Part shown: piece after piece, positions 21,601 through 31,539 of the stretch | Numbering within the stretch: the first letter of the stretch is position 1 | How the letters are laid out: the number at the start of each line of letters is the position of its first letter | Source of the DNA: Pomphorhynchus laevis | Lineage: Eukaryota; Acanthocephala; Palaeacanthocephala; Echinorhynchida; Pomphorhynchidae | Direction of reading: 5' to 3' | Length of the DNA stretch: 64,000 nt | Assembly (NCBI GenBank): GCA_012934845.2 | Contig: WNNJ02002596.1 | Coordinates: forward strand, 62,001 to 126,000 | Program-made: the position numbers and the translations under genes | Notes under the pieces: model-generated | The model's database searches: none | Told to the model about the DNA's origin: nothing | Seen by the model: the letters and a program-made list of their open reading frames with translations, nothing else

Positions 21601-22340
21601 CACAGATTATCTGAGCAGTATTGGTACGGTAGCAAGTCATTCTTCTCCGTACAATCCGGTCGGTAACGGACAGATCGAGCGCTACAACGGCATTTTATGG
21701 AACGCTATACTTATGCGGCTTAGAGACTACAATCGTCCTGTTGATGCTTGGGAAACTGTTCTCACTGAATGTCTTCAGTCTATCCGTTGACTCTTATGTA
21801 CCGCTACCGGTTCGATACCCCACGATCGTATCTTTAAGTTCCCTAGACGTCCGCTAGCAAAATTCAACTTGCCCTAATGGCTATGTAATCCCGGTCCTGT
21901 ATTCGTACGAAATTTCTACAAGCATGATAAATATGACGATAAATTGCTTAAAGCAAAACTGATAAACGCTAATCCTAACACTGCACATATTGAATTTCCA
22001 TCTGGGAAGGAAGCGAATATATCAACTCGGCATCTATCTCGTTGTCCTTCAGAAACCTGCATTTACAAGGATCCAAACAATGTGGATATTTATAATTTTG
22101 GAACATTAAGGACCGGTGACGACAACAGTCTAGACAGTTTTGATACTAACCAGCTGTCTGGAGATAACAACGATGGAAAGAAATACGATGTCTCAGACAA
22201 TATCGATAAGAACGTGAACTCAAAGAAGACTTCAATTCCCGATGTAAATCTTCATCCTGTAGCTACTCAAGAATTCTACCGACGAAGTACCAGGTGTCGA
22301 AGAAGTCCAGCTTACTTTCAAAATTATCACATGGTATGAA

Positions 22341-22462
22341 TGTGGTATCATATAGATCACTATCTTATTTATAAAGTTTACTATCTTGTTTATATCTATT
22401 ATTACCTAATACTATTTGTAGATTCGTGAATAAAAGCCATTTTATTCTCTTTGGTTATCACA
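22341..22462 (+). repeat. 3' LTR of copy B
   Basis: 122 bp, about 96% identical to the 5' LTR by eye, with the same ends. Confidence 0.85.
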
Positions 22463-22860
22463 TATATCTTCCAATCAGCAAGTGAAATGTTAAAAGCGGT
22501 TAGACATGGAATATCAGGATCGGCTCTCGAGTTCGTGAATGAGATCACTTTGATATCTGCGCGACAATACGGACCTGAAAGCCTAGCCTGGCAGGTTTTA
22601 CACGACAATCGCCATCCACTCAGATCGCTAAAGCATACGCGTGATCTAACCTCACTTCAGGGTCATCAGTACATGCTAAAAACACAACGATTACGCTAAA
22701 AAGAATGTCCCTATACTTCCAGCGAATTGTTAATATTTGGAACCACCTTGCTGACTCAATAGTTGCATCCTCTAATCTGGCTTCGTTTAAACGAAATCTG
22801 CAGTAAGATCCCTTCTTGAATACGAAGATCGAGTCGGAGGACATATGAACAATAGCAAGT
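22463..22860 (+). mobile_element. LINE C-terminal fragment
   Basis: Reads LKHTRDLTSLQGHQYMLKTQ and, after a frame change, YFQRIVNIWNHLADSIVASS followed by LASFKRNLQ. This is the terminal W-N-x-L block of a CR1/Jockey-like LINE. It directly abuts the 3' LTR but is not the continuation of the LINE on the other side of the LTR element. Confidence 0.7.
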
Positions 22861-23399
22861 ACCCTCTACATTTACTTTTTCTGATTGTGACGCAACTTGT
22901 AATGAGCCTTGCTGCTCACTTTGTTGTCCAATAATAATATGTTTTAAATTTTGAAATACTTAAGATGGTACCTTTACAAATCGTCCTAAATCAATTTCCT
23001 ATATTCTTAAATTCGAAGTAGTCTGAACTTTCCTGGTTTTCATTGTCCGGTAACTTGCTCGACTGTCTGGCTTGACAATTGTATTGATATTGGTTTAAAT
23101 AAAATGTGTTGTTAAGGTCAGTAATTTGCGACTCGATTTGCTTGAGTGACAATTTGCAAAGGACGGGCAATATAAAACAGATGAGAAATGGGTGGACATT
23201 GAATGTGAAAAAAATTACAGCGGCAATAATTCGAACGATTGTTGCATGGGATACGGATTATGCAAAGATTATCGTGATATCTATGTATATGGGACACAAC
23301 AATAAGTTGTATTTTATTTGACTGACATTTATGACATAGTGATTTCAAGGTTTTAAAGGCTAATTATATTTTAGGGTCGATTGCAAAAATCAATAAGCA
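22861..23399. other. Unassigned spacer
   Basis: No recognised domain. The plus strand at about 23140-23290 gives a short Cys-rich reading (KWVDIECEKNYSGNNSNDCC) without start, splice or family signals I can support. Confidence 0.3.
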
Positions 23400-23705
23400 A
23401 ATTGTTTATTGATAATTATTATTATTATTATTCCAATACATACCAAAGCCAAAAGGCTATTCAGGCAGAGTCCAAAAAAATAAAACAAAAGCAAATGGTC
23501 AGTCAACGTAGCTAATTAGGGTATTCCAGTGGTAGTGTTGAATGGCGGCATTGTTCATGTATCCATTTGTAGCATCGTGATTTAAACGTTCTCAAACTGG
23601 GGGCTGCAACGACTTCTTCAGGCAACGAATTCCACATGTTAATTCCTCTTCTTGAGAGTCTATACACTTTTGGTAATCTGCCAAATCTAAATTTATACAA
23701 ATAAT
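23400..23705 (-). mobile_element. LINE 3'-end fragment with AAT-repeat tail
   Basis: Minus frame 23700-23512 reads RLPKVYRLSRRGINMWNSLP followed by EEVVAAPSLRTFKSR, the classic CR1-like C-terminal block, then a 3' UTR and an (ATT)n tail at about 23416-23431. Only the last ~300 bp of the element remain. Confidence 0.8.
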
Positions 23706-23960
23706 GATAACAAATAATAATTTATACAAATCTAAATTTATACAAATAAAATATAGATTATAAGTATATTAATATAGATTAAATAATATATAGATTATAA
23801 GCAATTGCAAGGAGCAATTGATGCATACCATATAATATAAAATATAATAATATAATATATTATTATAAATATAATATTATATGGTATGCATTCATGCATA
23901 CCATATAATTTAAAATATAATACATAAAATAATAACATTTAAATATGTAAAATATGCATA
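23706..23960. repeat. AT-rich inverted repeat made of Naiad fragments
   Basis: At about 23821-23905 the piece GCATACCATATAATATAAAA occurs on both strands with its complement, giving a foldback with arms of about 30 bases. The same piece lies inside the C-terminal part of Naiad RT, so this is a head-to-head junction of two PLE scraps. Confidence 0.6.
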
Positions 23961-24720
23961 ATATGTGAGGATATTGGCTTTCTTCAAAATTGGCTTTCTT
24001 CGATTGCAATCAAAGTATAAATCTTTATATGAACCAATTTATCCAGGTAGCCTCATTCTAGAAAAACATATTCTTAACAAAACCAATATTAATGATAAAG
24101 AAGGCGTACATCTAGATATGAACATTAAATTAACATTAACTAAAACTACTATTAATTTATATCGTAAAGATGACATATTTAAATTTACAAGAAACATATT
24201 TTTGCAGCATTCATGCATACAATATAATATAAAATATAACACATTAAATAATGAAATTTTAAGAATTGCAACAATATGTAATGATATTGGCTTTCTTCAA
24301 AATCATTTAAATAATTTAATAGATACATATTTTAAACTAGGTTACTATAAAAATAGCATCAAACAGAAAATAGTAAAATATATAAATCAACGCAATAATA
24401 TTAAAAATAAATTTAAAATCATTAGCGGACAATTTTTATGAATGGATAAGTGATATCGCATTCACACCGCCACTTTTCAAATTTCCTATTTCTAAAAATA
24501 AATTCTTCAATTCGAAACAATAAATTCTTTAATTCAAATTTAAAGAATAAATTTAAGCGGAAAATTTTTATGGATGGATAATAAATAATATACTTTGCAT
24601 TAGAATACGATACACTATATAATCAAATTTCATCATAGGAAATACGTCATTAGCACGTGTTTGGCCCTACTGCTATGCTGGGTAGATGAATAGAGGCCGA
24701 AACTTATGACATCTTCATTA
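23961..24720 (+). mobile_element. Naiad-like PLE, C-terminal RT fragment plus tail T2
   Basis: Frame 23965-24441 (158 residues) reads LNKTNINDKEGVHLDMNIKL, LTKTTINLYRKDDIFKF and GFLQNHLNNLIDTYFK, the thumb end of the RT, close to residues 337-406 of the 6.5-kb copy and extending beyond it. It is followed by a decayed tail module (hairpin at about 24638-24660). Lacks the palm and all upstream domains. Confidence 0.85.
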
Positions 24721-25270
24721 TAATACACAGAGAGTACTCTAGATGTATCACACTTGAAATTCTTGCTAGCTACTTTCGTAAGATTGTCAATTTTGTGCTT
24801 TTAATTGGATAAAGTAGGAACATTACTATAAAAATAACATCAAGCAGAAAATAGTAAAATATATAAATCAACACAATAATATAAAGAATAAATTTAAACT
24901 CTTAAGTGGCAAATTTTTATGGATGGATATAAAATAATATACTTTGTATTAGAATAAGATACAAATTTATCCAGGTAGCCTCATTACTCACTTTCATGTT
25001 CGTGTTTAATACTAAAAAAGTGAAATTAATCGTTTCGTATTTTCATCGTTACCAAGTAAAAATTTAAATTCTTAAGAAGGAAATTTTTAAACATATAAAA
25101 TAACACAATAATATTAAAAATAAATTTAAAATCCTTAGCGAAACATTTTTATGGTTGGATAATAAATATTATACTTTGTATAAGAATAAGTTATAAATTT
25201 AAATTTAAAATTTAAAATTATATTTATTAAAATTAAATTTCAAGAGTTTAAATAAATTTAAACTCTTGAA
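24721..25270 (+). mobile_element. Tandem scraps of Naiad 3' region
   Basis: The block ATAAATCAACACAATAATAT to TTTTTATGGATGGATA (end of RT and start of 3' UTR) recurs at about 24820-24960 and again, more decayed, at about 25090-25190. This is a serial 5'-truncated arrangement of the kind known for PLEs. Around 25200-25270 are AT-rich inverted repeats. Confidence 0.6.
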
Positions 25271-25789
25271 ATTTTTATACTTTAAACTATAAAAGAGTAA
25301 AAATTATAATTATTCAGTTCTGCAATTACATTGCAGATTGAAAAATTTGATAGAAAAAAATACGTAAAATACAAGCAAGGTATAACTAAATCGCGGCTTT
25401 GACTAGCGAACACAGCATCGACACATCCACAAAGGACACAACAAAGTTCACGAAGGCAGACTACGTAGATAAGAAGCAAAGTAATCCAAATTCGCGACAT
25501 AATCATCAACCTTCGCTGGATCGTCATACCCACATATGATAAATGATCCGCATCTATCAAAGTATGTGTTTCCTAAATCTGACGCTACCCACTTTGCTCA
25601 ATCTGTTCATGGCGAGTGGGAATGTCCAATTTTCTCAATGTCTTATAGAATCATAAGATTTGAAAAATTCTGGGTTCACGGACTCCTTCGTTCTAGGTGT
25701 GAGGAGTCTGGTCGTACATTTTCTAGATTACAACTTCAACAACGAACAAGTCCAGATCTACGTTTTGTAAAATAAAACGATAGACCCAC
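25271..25789. other. Two unassigned short ORFs, back to back
   Basis: Minus strand 25560-25282 encodes a hydrophobic stretch after a Met (MSRIWITLLLIYVVCLREL) that looks like a signal peptide or membrane segment. Plus strand 25536-25775 encodes 79 residues (NDPHLSKYVFPKSDATHFAQ near the start). I recognise neither, and both may be chance frames in old repeats. Confidence 0.2.
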
Positions 25790-26599
25790 CTTAGATCAGT
25801 TGTTTCAGCGTCTCCATAAATCGGTTAATGCTTAAATTGTTAAACTGCAATACGCGCAGCCATGCACAGAGCTTATGCTAAATTCCCTCCGATGATTCAG
25901 ATTAAGGGTAGTTCTGTTTTTCGAGCTTTAAACACTGTTTAAGCGTGTGTTAAGGTGCCTATAGATGATTATAGAAGTCACGGTACTGATGAGCTCCGTT
26001 AGAGCGAAACGCGTATACCGTTGTTGAAGTTTGTCGTCACACATAGGATGACTGGGCATACGTAGCGACTTTGAATATTGCGAGAATAATTCGGTTCTAT
26101 TTCTTGGTCTGATGAGGATATATAGATAGAATGCTCCCTGGTGTTTATGCCTCTTCATGGGGAAAACATAGTGATTTATTTACGAGTACACCATTTGGTG
26201 TTCAAGGGCAGGTGTAACAACAAATTATATTTTAAAAATTTGTACACTTAAGGTGTCCCTGTTAAACAGCATTTCTATTAAAAGGAATTTAGTGCCTGAC
26301 GCATTGTTAAACTGCAATACGCACTGCCATGAACAGAGCTTATGCTAAATTCCCTCCGATGATTAAGATTAACGAGTGCAGCGACAATTCAGCAACAACC
26401 TCTGCCTAGTGTTTAAGGATGGTCCGCACAGAATTCGATCTGGTAAAGAGCGTAAGCCTCTGACAGTTAAGCAAAGTGTCGGAAACGTCTTTATTCACAG
26501 TGTCACGAGGCATATGTCTCCAAGGCATAATTGAGCTGGTTGCATGGAAATTTTCCTGAGTACCGTTGTCATAGAGGGACATATTTATTTACATACTTA
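25790..26599. repeat. Spacer with a 66-bp direct repeat
   Basis: GTTAAACTGCAATACGC at 25838 and again at about 26307 begin two copies of a ~66-bp segment that ends TTCCCTCCGATGATT. They are about 470 bp apart. The sequence between reads RNRTELFSQYSKSLRMPSHP on the minus strand, possibly an old LINE piece. No gene I can name. Confidence 0.4.
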
Positions 26600-26835
26600 G
26601 TTATGCGAAGCAACTTCTCTATTGATCAAATTAAACGCATTTGACGCGTCTATCGATAGTACACAATTATCATTACTTTCTTTATAATTGTTTCTTATGG
26701 ACCGTATTGCGTATTCGATTCCGGCAATAAGGGGGACACTGTCAGCGTCTCTAAAGATCCAACTTGCATATTCTCGGTTGCATTTCGAATACCAATATCA
26801 GCCAGCGCTCGAGCTAGTCAGATGTTCGTGATGTA
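26600..26835 (-). mobile_element. RLE-type LINE RT fragment
   Basis: On the minus strand reads ASWIFRDADSVPLIAGIEYA then CVLSIDASNAFNLINREVA, which lines up with the RT start of RLE-1 (GASQRGGIELAIEKL then CIMTIDATNALNRINRAVA at 14.23-14.36 kb). The sequence is clearly different from RLE-1, so it is a related third family or subfamily. The rest of the element is absent. Confidence 0.65.
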
Positions 26836-26844
26836 ATACTTAGT

Positions 26845-27282
26845 TGTTCAACTTGTTCTACTTTGAAGCCACAGTTTTTTCGACAGCCTCTTACTAATCT
26901 AATCAAATCGTCGAAACCATTCCAGAGACTTTCAATTTATTTTAAAGGCCCACTGCGATTCAATAATGGGAATTGTTACTTGCTTACGACAATAGATGAA
27001 TAGAGACGGTTTCTATTTGCTATTGCGTGTGTAGATACATCTTCCGCGACTACCGCGAAATGTTTGGTTCATATCATCAACATATTCAGATATTCAGATA
27101 ATGTACATTGTGACAATGATCCTGCATTTTCATCTAAACATTCCAAACGCTTTTGTCTGACTTTGGAATTGTACTAACGCATTTAACTCCTTACAATCCT
27201 AGAGGGAATAACTTAGTTGAACGCTTAAACGGATCACTGTGGAAAACTATTACACTTCGATTACACAGCCTTGGCTTTCAAA
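26845..27282 (+). mobile_element. Ty3/gypsy integrase fossil fragment
   Basis: A fossil piece of an LTR-type integrase, related to but distinct from that of copy B. It covers the catalytic core and stops where the 3' end of an antisense LINE-A begins. Broken, several lesions; no LTR is attached. Looks older than copy B. Confidence 0.65.
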
Positions 27283-28570
27283 AAAAAATTTATTTTAACG
27301 TGGCAAATTCTTGCCAGCGCACGCTTACATGACCACAACAAAACAAAAATGTTAATCATGTGTCGAGAAGGTGTGAACGGAGGAGGTGTTTAAATGTGAT
27401 ATAGCAGAAAGCGCGGCGGACGTCGAGAGGGAGTTGATTCTAGGCGAGTGGGGCGGCGACGAGGAAGGATCGGAGACCGTAGTTAGTGGAGTAATTGGGA
27501 AATTGTAGTAAGAGGGTATGGTGGGAACTCAGCGATAGCGAGGTGGAACGAGTGTCGTCTAAGAAAGGAAGGTTGATGAACGATGGGGAGCCGACAGCGA
27601 TGAGACGAAAAGTTACGAGAAAAAGGCGAAGTTCGATGTGGATGTGAATGGTGGGTCAGAAGAGTTGTGGCAAGATATGTGGATGTGTAATAAAAGCAAC
27701 GGAGATGAAAGAGCACTCGAACGGCGGAGTTAATTATTCATTTTAGGGGAAGGATTATGGATTATGGAGAATTGGCGAAAAGGTTAAAGCAGTAATCGAT
27801 TTTATGGAAAAGAAGCAATGAAAGAAGATACATACAAGAACGGAAGTCGATAAGGGGTCGGATACTGCGGATGTCACGGATAATTTAATTAGACGAGCGG
27901 ACCTTGTCACTGACGAAGGGTTTAAGGGAAAGGTGGTAATCGAAATGGAAGCCTAAGAAAGTGAGATTGTGTACTATGGGGATGATCGATAAGGCAAAAA
28001 ATACAGTGGGAGGAGATATGTTGTATTTACGGGGGAGGATCCACATTATTTTGAAGTTGTCGGGGTTTAGAACGAGATGGAGATTATAGAGACGTTTGTA
28101 GATAGAAGAAAGACAGTTCGAGGCAGAAATGCCGATATCGTGTATGCGATGTACGGATACATGATAATAGATGAGGATGTCATCGGCGTATTGCATGACG
28201 TTAAAGGAGTAAGGTTTGATTAACGGAGATAGATCGCCAAGCAGAAGAGAGAAAAGCAGTAGACCTAGGACTGAACCTTGTGGGACCTCGCAAAAAAAAC
28301 AGGAATGAAATGGAGGATGATGAATTAGAACAGACTCGAAAGGAACGGTTGGATAAATATGAGTCAAACCATGCTACGGAGGAGGGAGAAAATCCGTAAT
28401 CATACGAAGGCGAGAAAATAGGACGGAGTGGTCGACAATGTAGAAGACGGAGGAGCGGTCAAGGGAGATGAGAACACTATATAGAGCCTTGTCTCGAGAA
28501 ATGAGTAAGTCGTTGTAACCTTTCATGCAGGCGATTTCTGTGCAGTAATTAGAGCGGAAATCGGATTGGT
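27283..28570 (-). mobile_element. LINE-A copy A2, 3' half
   Basis: 3' end at 27283-27330 with the TTTAACGTGGCAAAT tail. Minus frame 28367-27885 (160 residues) reads VPQGSVLGLLLFSLLLGDLS, FNVMQYADDILIYYH (intact YADD), LVLNPDNFKIMWILPRK. Frames for the C-terminal half are broken (27885-27480). The copy stops in the RT at about 28567, where LINE-A sequence in the opposite orientation begins shortly after. Confidence 0.85.
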
Positions 28571-29905
28571 TGACTACAAACTTAAGAAGACTACTTAAAA
28601 AATTGTTAAACTATTCTAACTACAATCTAATAAACACAGTCAATCCAATTCCAGATCGATCAAGTTTCAGATCAATCCAGTTCCAGATCAATCCAGCAAA
28701 TGCTGCTGTTTTAACACACAAGGACGTCGATGGGAAGACGTAAGAGGACATCTACGACCGACACCAACTGTGTTCAACTATAAGTACAGTGCTCGACACA
28801 CGACTGCAGCGTCTGGACTACAATCGCATGCGACAGCACTAAGTCTAAAAAAGACTTCCTGTGCGGCTTTTGTGCCAACAAACTCATACGCAACCTCTCC
28901 CATAAGAACACATCAACCTCCAATGTGTCCACTCAAACCACTCCAGTCGTTTCTGATATCTTTTGTCAAACCACTGATCATGTCATCACATGCACTTCTA
29001 ATCCCATGTCTTCACTTCCTGACACCCCCGTATCTTCCCTTCTGTCTCGTTTCTCAATAACCTACATCCATCAATCAAAATTATCTCCAACAACCTACAC
29101 AATCCTTCCACTCATAACCTTTCCTCACATCGCTCACCACCATCTATATTATCCAAATCCTTTATGTCTTCCGCTGTTAAACCTACTCTCTTGATATCCT
29201 CAACCTCGAGCTCCCTATCGTGATCTCACCAACTCACGTTACTCGTCCTCCTTTACAGAAACGCTTTCTTTCTCGCGATCGTTGCGTCATCGTCACTGAT
29301 ATCACTCCTTCCACCTCTTTATCTCCACAAGCACGTCTCGACCACGATGTTTCCGCCTTCAGATTCATCCTCTCGTCTTTTTGTCCTCCGAATAAACCTT
29401 CCTTTTTCAACAACATCTCTCCTGTCCCATTCATCCGCCAAAACAAATCTTCTCATTCTAATCCTTCTCAGCCACTTCTCCTGAAAATTGATTTCAAGCA
29501 TCACTCTCACGCGTACTCTGTCCTCTCTCATCGATTCAAACTTATGTCACCTTTAACCACTCGAATTTTCCCCGATCGCACTCCTTCTGAAATCGCTCAA
29601 CTATCTTCTGCCCGCATCGACAAACGCCGTCGCGAAGAACACCGCGAAACATCTCTCCGTCCAAAACATCGACGGAAATTTTCAAGTTGTCCACACCCGC
29701 CCGAAAATTCGATGGCGCTCCATCTCCCATACGTGTGTTCTCCACTTGCCCCTATCAGCACCACACACGGTTTCCGCCTCGGCCTCCTCAACACTAGATC
29801 TTTCTCAATTAATCCGATATCATCCTCATCCTATTCACCAAGCAATCCATCGATCTCTTCTGCCTCACCGAATCCTTACTTACTCACTGAACACATTACT
29901 CATCA
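28571..29905 (+). mobile_element. LINE-A 5' half (leader, ORF1 and start of ORF2), inverted relative to A2
   Basis: A Pro/Ser/His-rich coding strand. Frame 29220-29918 (232 residues) ends PISTTHGFRLGLLNTRSFSI, the start of an APE-type endonuclease domain of CR1-like LINEs, and a shifted frame gives FCLTESLLT at about 29861-29890, the next endonuclease motif. Upstream, 28770-29194 is proline-rich ORF1-like sequence, and 28640-28700 holds short CAGATCAATCCAGTTC repeats that may be the 5' leader. ORF1 of CR1-like elements binds the RNA. The ORF1 frame is not intact. The assignment to LINE-A is inferred from the neighbour and style. Confidence 0.6.
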
Positions 29906-30232
29906 GTCGACTTCTTGAAATTTGACGATGTCAATTTGGCTTTTGAACGTGATTCGATATATGGTTTAATTTCTAGCGAGTTTGTCGTCCATGAAATTTT
30001 CGGAACTGCTAGTGTCAACCAAGACCCTACAATGAAGGTTGTTCAGCCATTACCAGCGTAAATAGCTTGAGTGTAACTCACTGACAGAAATGCAAATTGA
30101 TGCGAATTGACGCTGGTTTGTAATGGTCTATTTAAATATATAACAGGACAATCGAAATGTACGATATGTTGTTGGACGTAAGATTATTGTTTGAGATGCA
30201 TGAGATTAAATAAAAAAGTATAGTATCGTTGT
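29906..30232. other. Spacer with a short unassigned frame
   Basis: Plus strand at about 29905-30062 reads open for ~50 residues (DDVNLAFERDSIYGLISSEF and onward) to a TAA. No start, no family recognised. A hairpin CATTACCAGCGT with ACGCTGG..GTAATG spans about 30050-30125. Confidence 0.3.
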
Positions 30233-30305
30233 GCCCGGTTAGCTCAATCGGTAGAGCGTGGGACTTTTAATCCCAAGGTCGTGGGTTCAAGCCCCACATC
30301 GGGCG
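30233..30305 (+). tRNA. tRNA-Lys (anticodon UUU)
   Basis: A 73-base cloverleaf. Acceptor GCCCGGT pairs with ATCGGGC (one G-U pair), discriminator G. D arm GCTC/GAGC, anticodon arm TGGGA-CTTTTAA-TCCCA with anticodon TTT, T arm GTGGG-TTCAAGC-CCCAC. Internal promoter A box TAGCTCAATCGG and B box GGTTCAAGCCC match the Pol III consensus. No intron. No strong T-run follows within 25 bases, so it may be a real gene with a weak terminator or a tRNA copy carried by a repeat. Confidence 0.9.
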
Positions 30306-30798
30306 GAATGATCTAAGTCAAGATTATTATAGAAATTTATATTTCTCTTTGGAACTTCTTTCATGAAGAATTTCTCTTTCAACATGTATATTTTCCTACT
30401 CATTTACCACTTTCGCAATCATCAATACTAGATCTTATTTTGTCCCGATCGCTTAATTATGTTCTAAATCTGTCATAAATAACGAAATGAAATTGTTAAT
30501 ATTGTTAATCAAAATGTTAATATATATTAGTTAATTAAATTACAACAATTTACGAGAACACAATTGTATTTACGAGAACACAATTGGGACTGAAACGTAA
30601 CGAAGTGACATAAGACTTCTAATTATCAAACAATAGAATAATCTAACATCTGCTGTTGTCGAGGCTACGCATATTTTAGGATTGAAGAACTATCTTTGTT
30701 GATTTTTGCCTTAGAGTCTGACAGCTTTTTGTTTACTATCTTTCAACTTTTTTTATATAATGAGTCATCCACGTGAAAAAATACACAAATTGTTATTC
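30306..30798. other. AT-rich spacer
   Basis: No gene or repeat family recognised; AT-rich with short simple repeats. Confidence 0.3.
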
Positions 30799-30940
30799 AA
30801 CCAATATTTCGGATGTCCGAGCAGCCTTCTTCAAATGATTGTAAGTATTGATATCCAAGACAATTTAGCGGAAAAATTGTCTTAGATATAAATACTTATA
30901 ATCCTTTAAATAGGAATGTGGGATAGCCGAAATATTGGTT
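30799..30940. repeat. Foldback (MITE-like) element
   Basis: AACCAATATTTCGG at 30799-30812 pairs with CCGAAATATTGGTT at 30927-30940; inside, GTAAGTATT..CAAGACAATTT (30841-30866) pairs with AAAATTGTCTTAG..AATACTTAT (30873-30899). The whole 142 bp folds as one imperfect hairpin with a 6-base loop. A non-coding terminal-inverted-repeat element is likely. Confidence 0.6.
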
Positions 30941-31129
30941 TAGGTTCCTACATAATTATCAATATTGGTTATGGTCCCTTCATAATTATTGTAGGTGGAT
31001 CAAAGGAAATACGTATTTCTTTGATTTAGCTCCAATAATTATTTATCGATAATGGATCAACTATTTAAAAACAATTTGTGTATTTATTCACTGGGACGGC
31101 TCACAATGGAAAGATTAAATTTAACCTCA
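30941..31129. other. Spacer
   Basis: Contains a further partial copy of the TCAATATTGGTTATGG end of the foldback at about 30958-30985; otherwise nothing recognised. Confidence 0.3.
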
Positions 31130-31510
31130 ATGTAATTCTAAACGATATTTTTTAACTTTTTTCTTTTTATTGTGATGTCCCTGTCCAGAGCTTTGCTCTT
31201 TTAGTGGCTAATTAAATAAATAAACAAATATGTACACAGGGATTTGATCGACGTCCGGTTTAAAACTGTGTTAATCATGTGGAATTACACTTCTGTAGAT
31301 ACAGTCGTGTAAAAGGAGACGCATCGAATATAACTCGTTGGAAGACATATCCTTGATAAGATGGACTATAGGGATCGTTAGGAACCTAATTTTATCATGG
31401 ATATGTTCTTTTTCTGCAGAAGCACGTTCTCTACTGGTTGTGAACACTTTATGCAGACAACTCGATTCCCCTGTTTTAAGCTTTGCTCTTTTGTTGGGCA
31501 ATTAAATAAA
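31130..31510 (+). mobile_element. Two LINE 3' tails in tandem
   Basis: The segment AGCTTTGCTCTTTT followed by GGCTAATTAAATAAATAAA occurs at about 31191-31230 and in variant form at about 31481-31516. A related tail closes LINE-B at 16790-16850. Little or no coding sequence remains. Confidence 0.5.
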
Positions 31511-31539
31511 TAAATTCATTTTTTTCAATAAATTTAAAA

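Larger units (their letters stand above)
18506..22462 (+). mobile_element. Ty3/gypsy-like LTR element, copy B (fossil, both LTRs present)
   Basis: Fossil LTR retrotransposon of 3,957 bp. Parts in order: 5' LTR (18506-18627), gag with a double CCHC knuckle (from about 18658), protease, reverse transcriptase, RNase H and integrase (to about 22339), 3' LTR (22341-22462). The domain order with integrase last is that of Ty3/gypsy; the paired knuckles recall the Mag lineage. It is broken, with roughly ten lesions spread over the coding part. The two LTRs differ at about 5 of 122 positions (about 4%), so the insertion is of moderate age. The flanks show no convincing target duplication. Confidence 0.9.

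Noticed and set aside
18501-22467. Target-site duplication around LTR copy B
   Set aside because: The five bases on each side (AAAAT and TATAT) do not match.
25282-25560. Secreted protein gene with signal peptide on the minus strand
   Set aside because: Only the hydrophobic stretch is suggestive; no following exon, no family, and AT-rich repeats on both sides.
29234-29794. Three Arg/Glu-rich minus-strand ORFs
   Set aside because: They are the complement of the Ser/Pro-rich LINE ORF1 on the plus strand.
30233-30305. tRNA head of a SINE
   Set aside because: The cloverleaf is almost perfect and no second copy or SINE body was seen in the window; kept as a tRNA gene, with the weak terminator noted.
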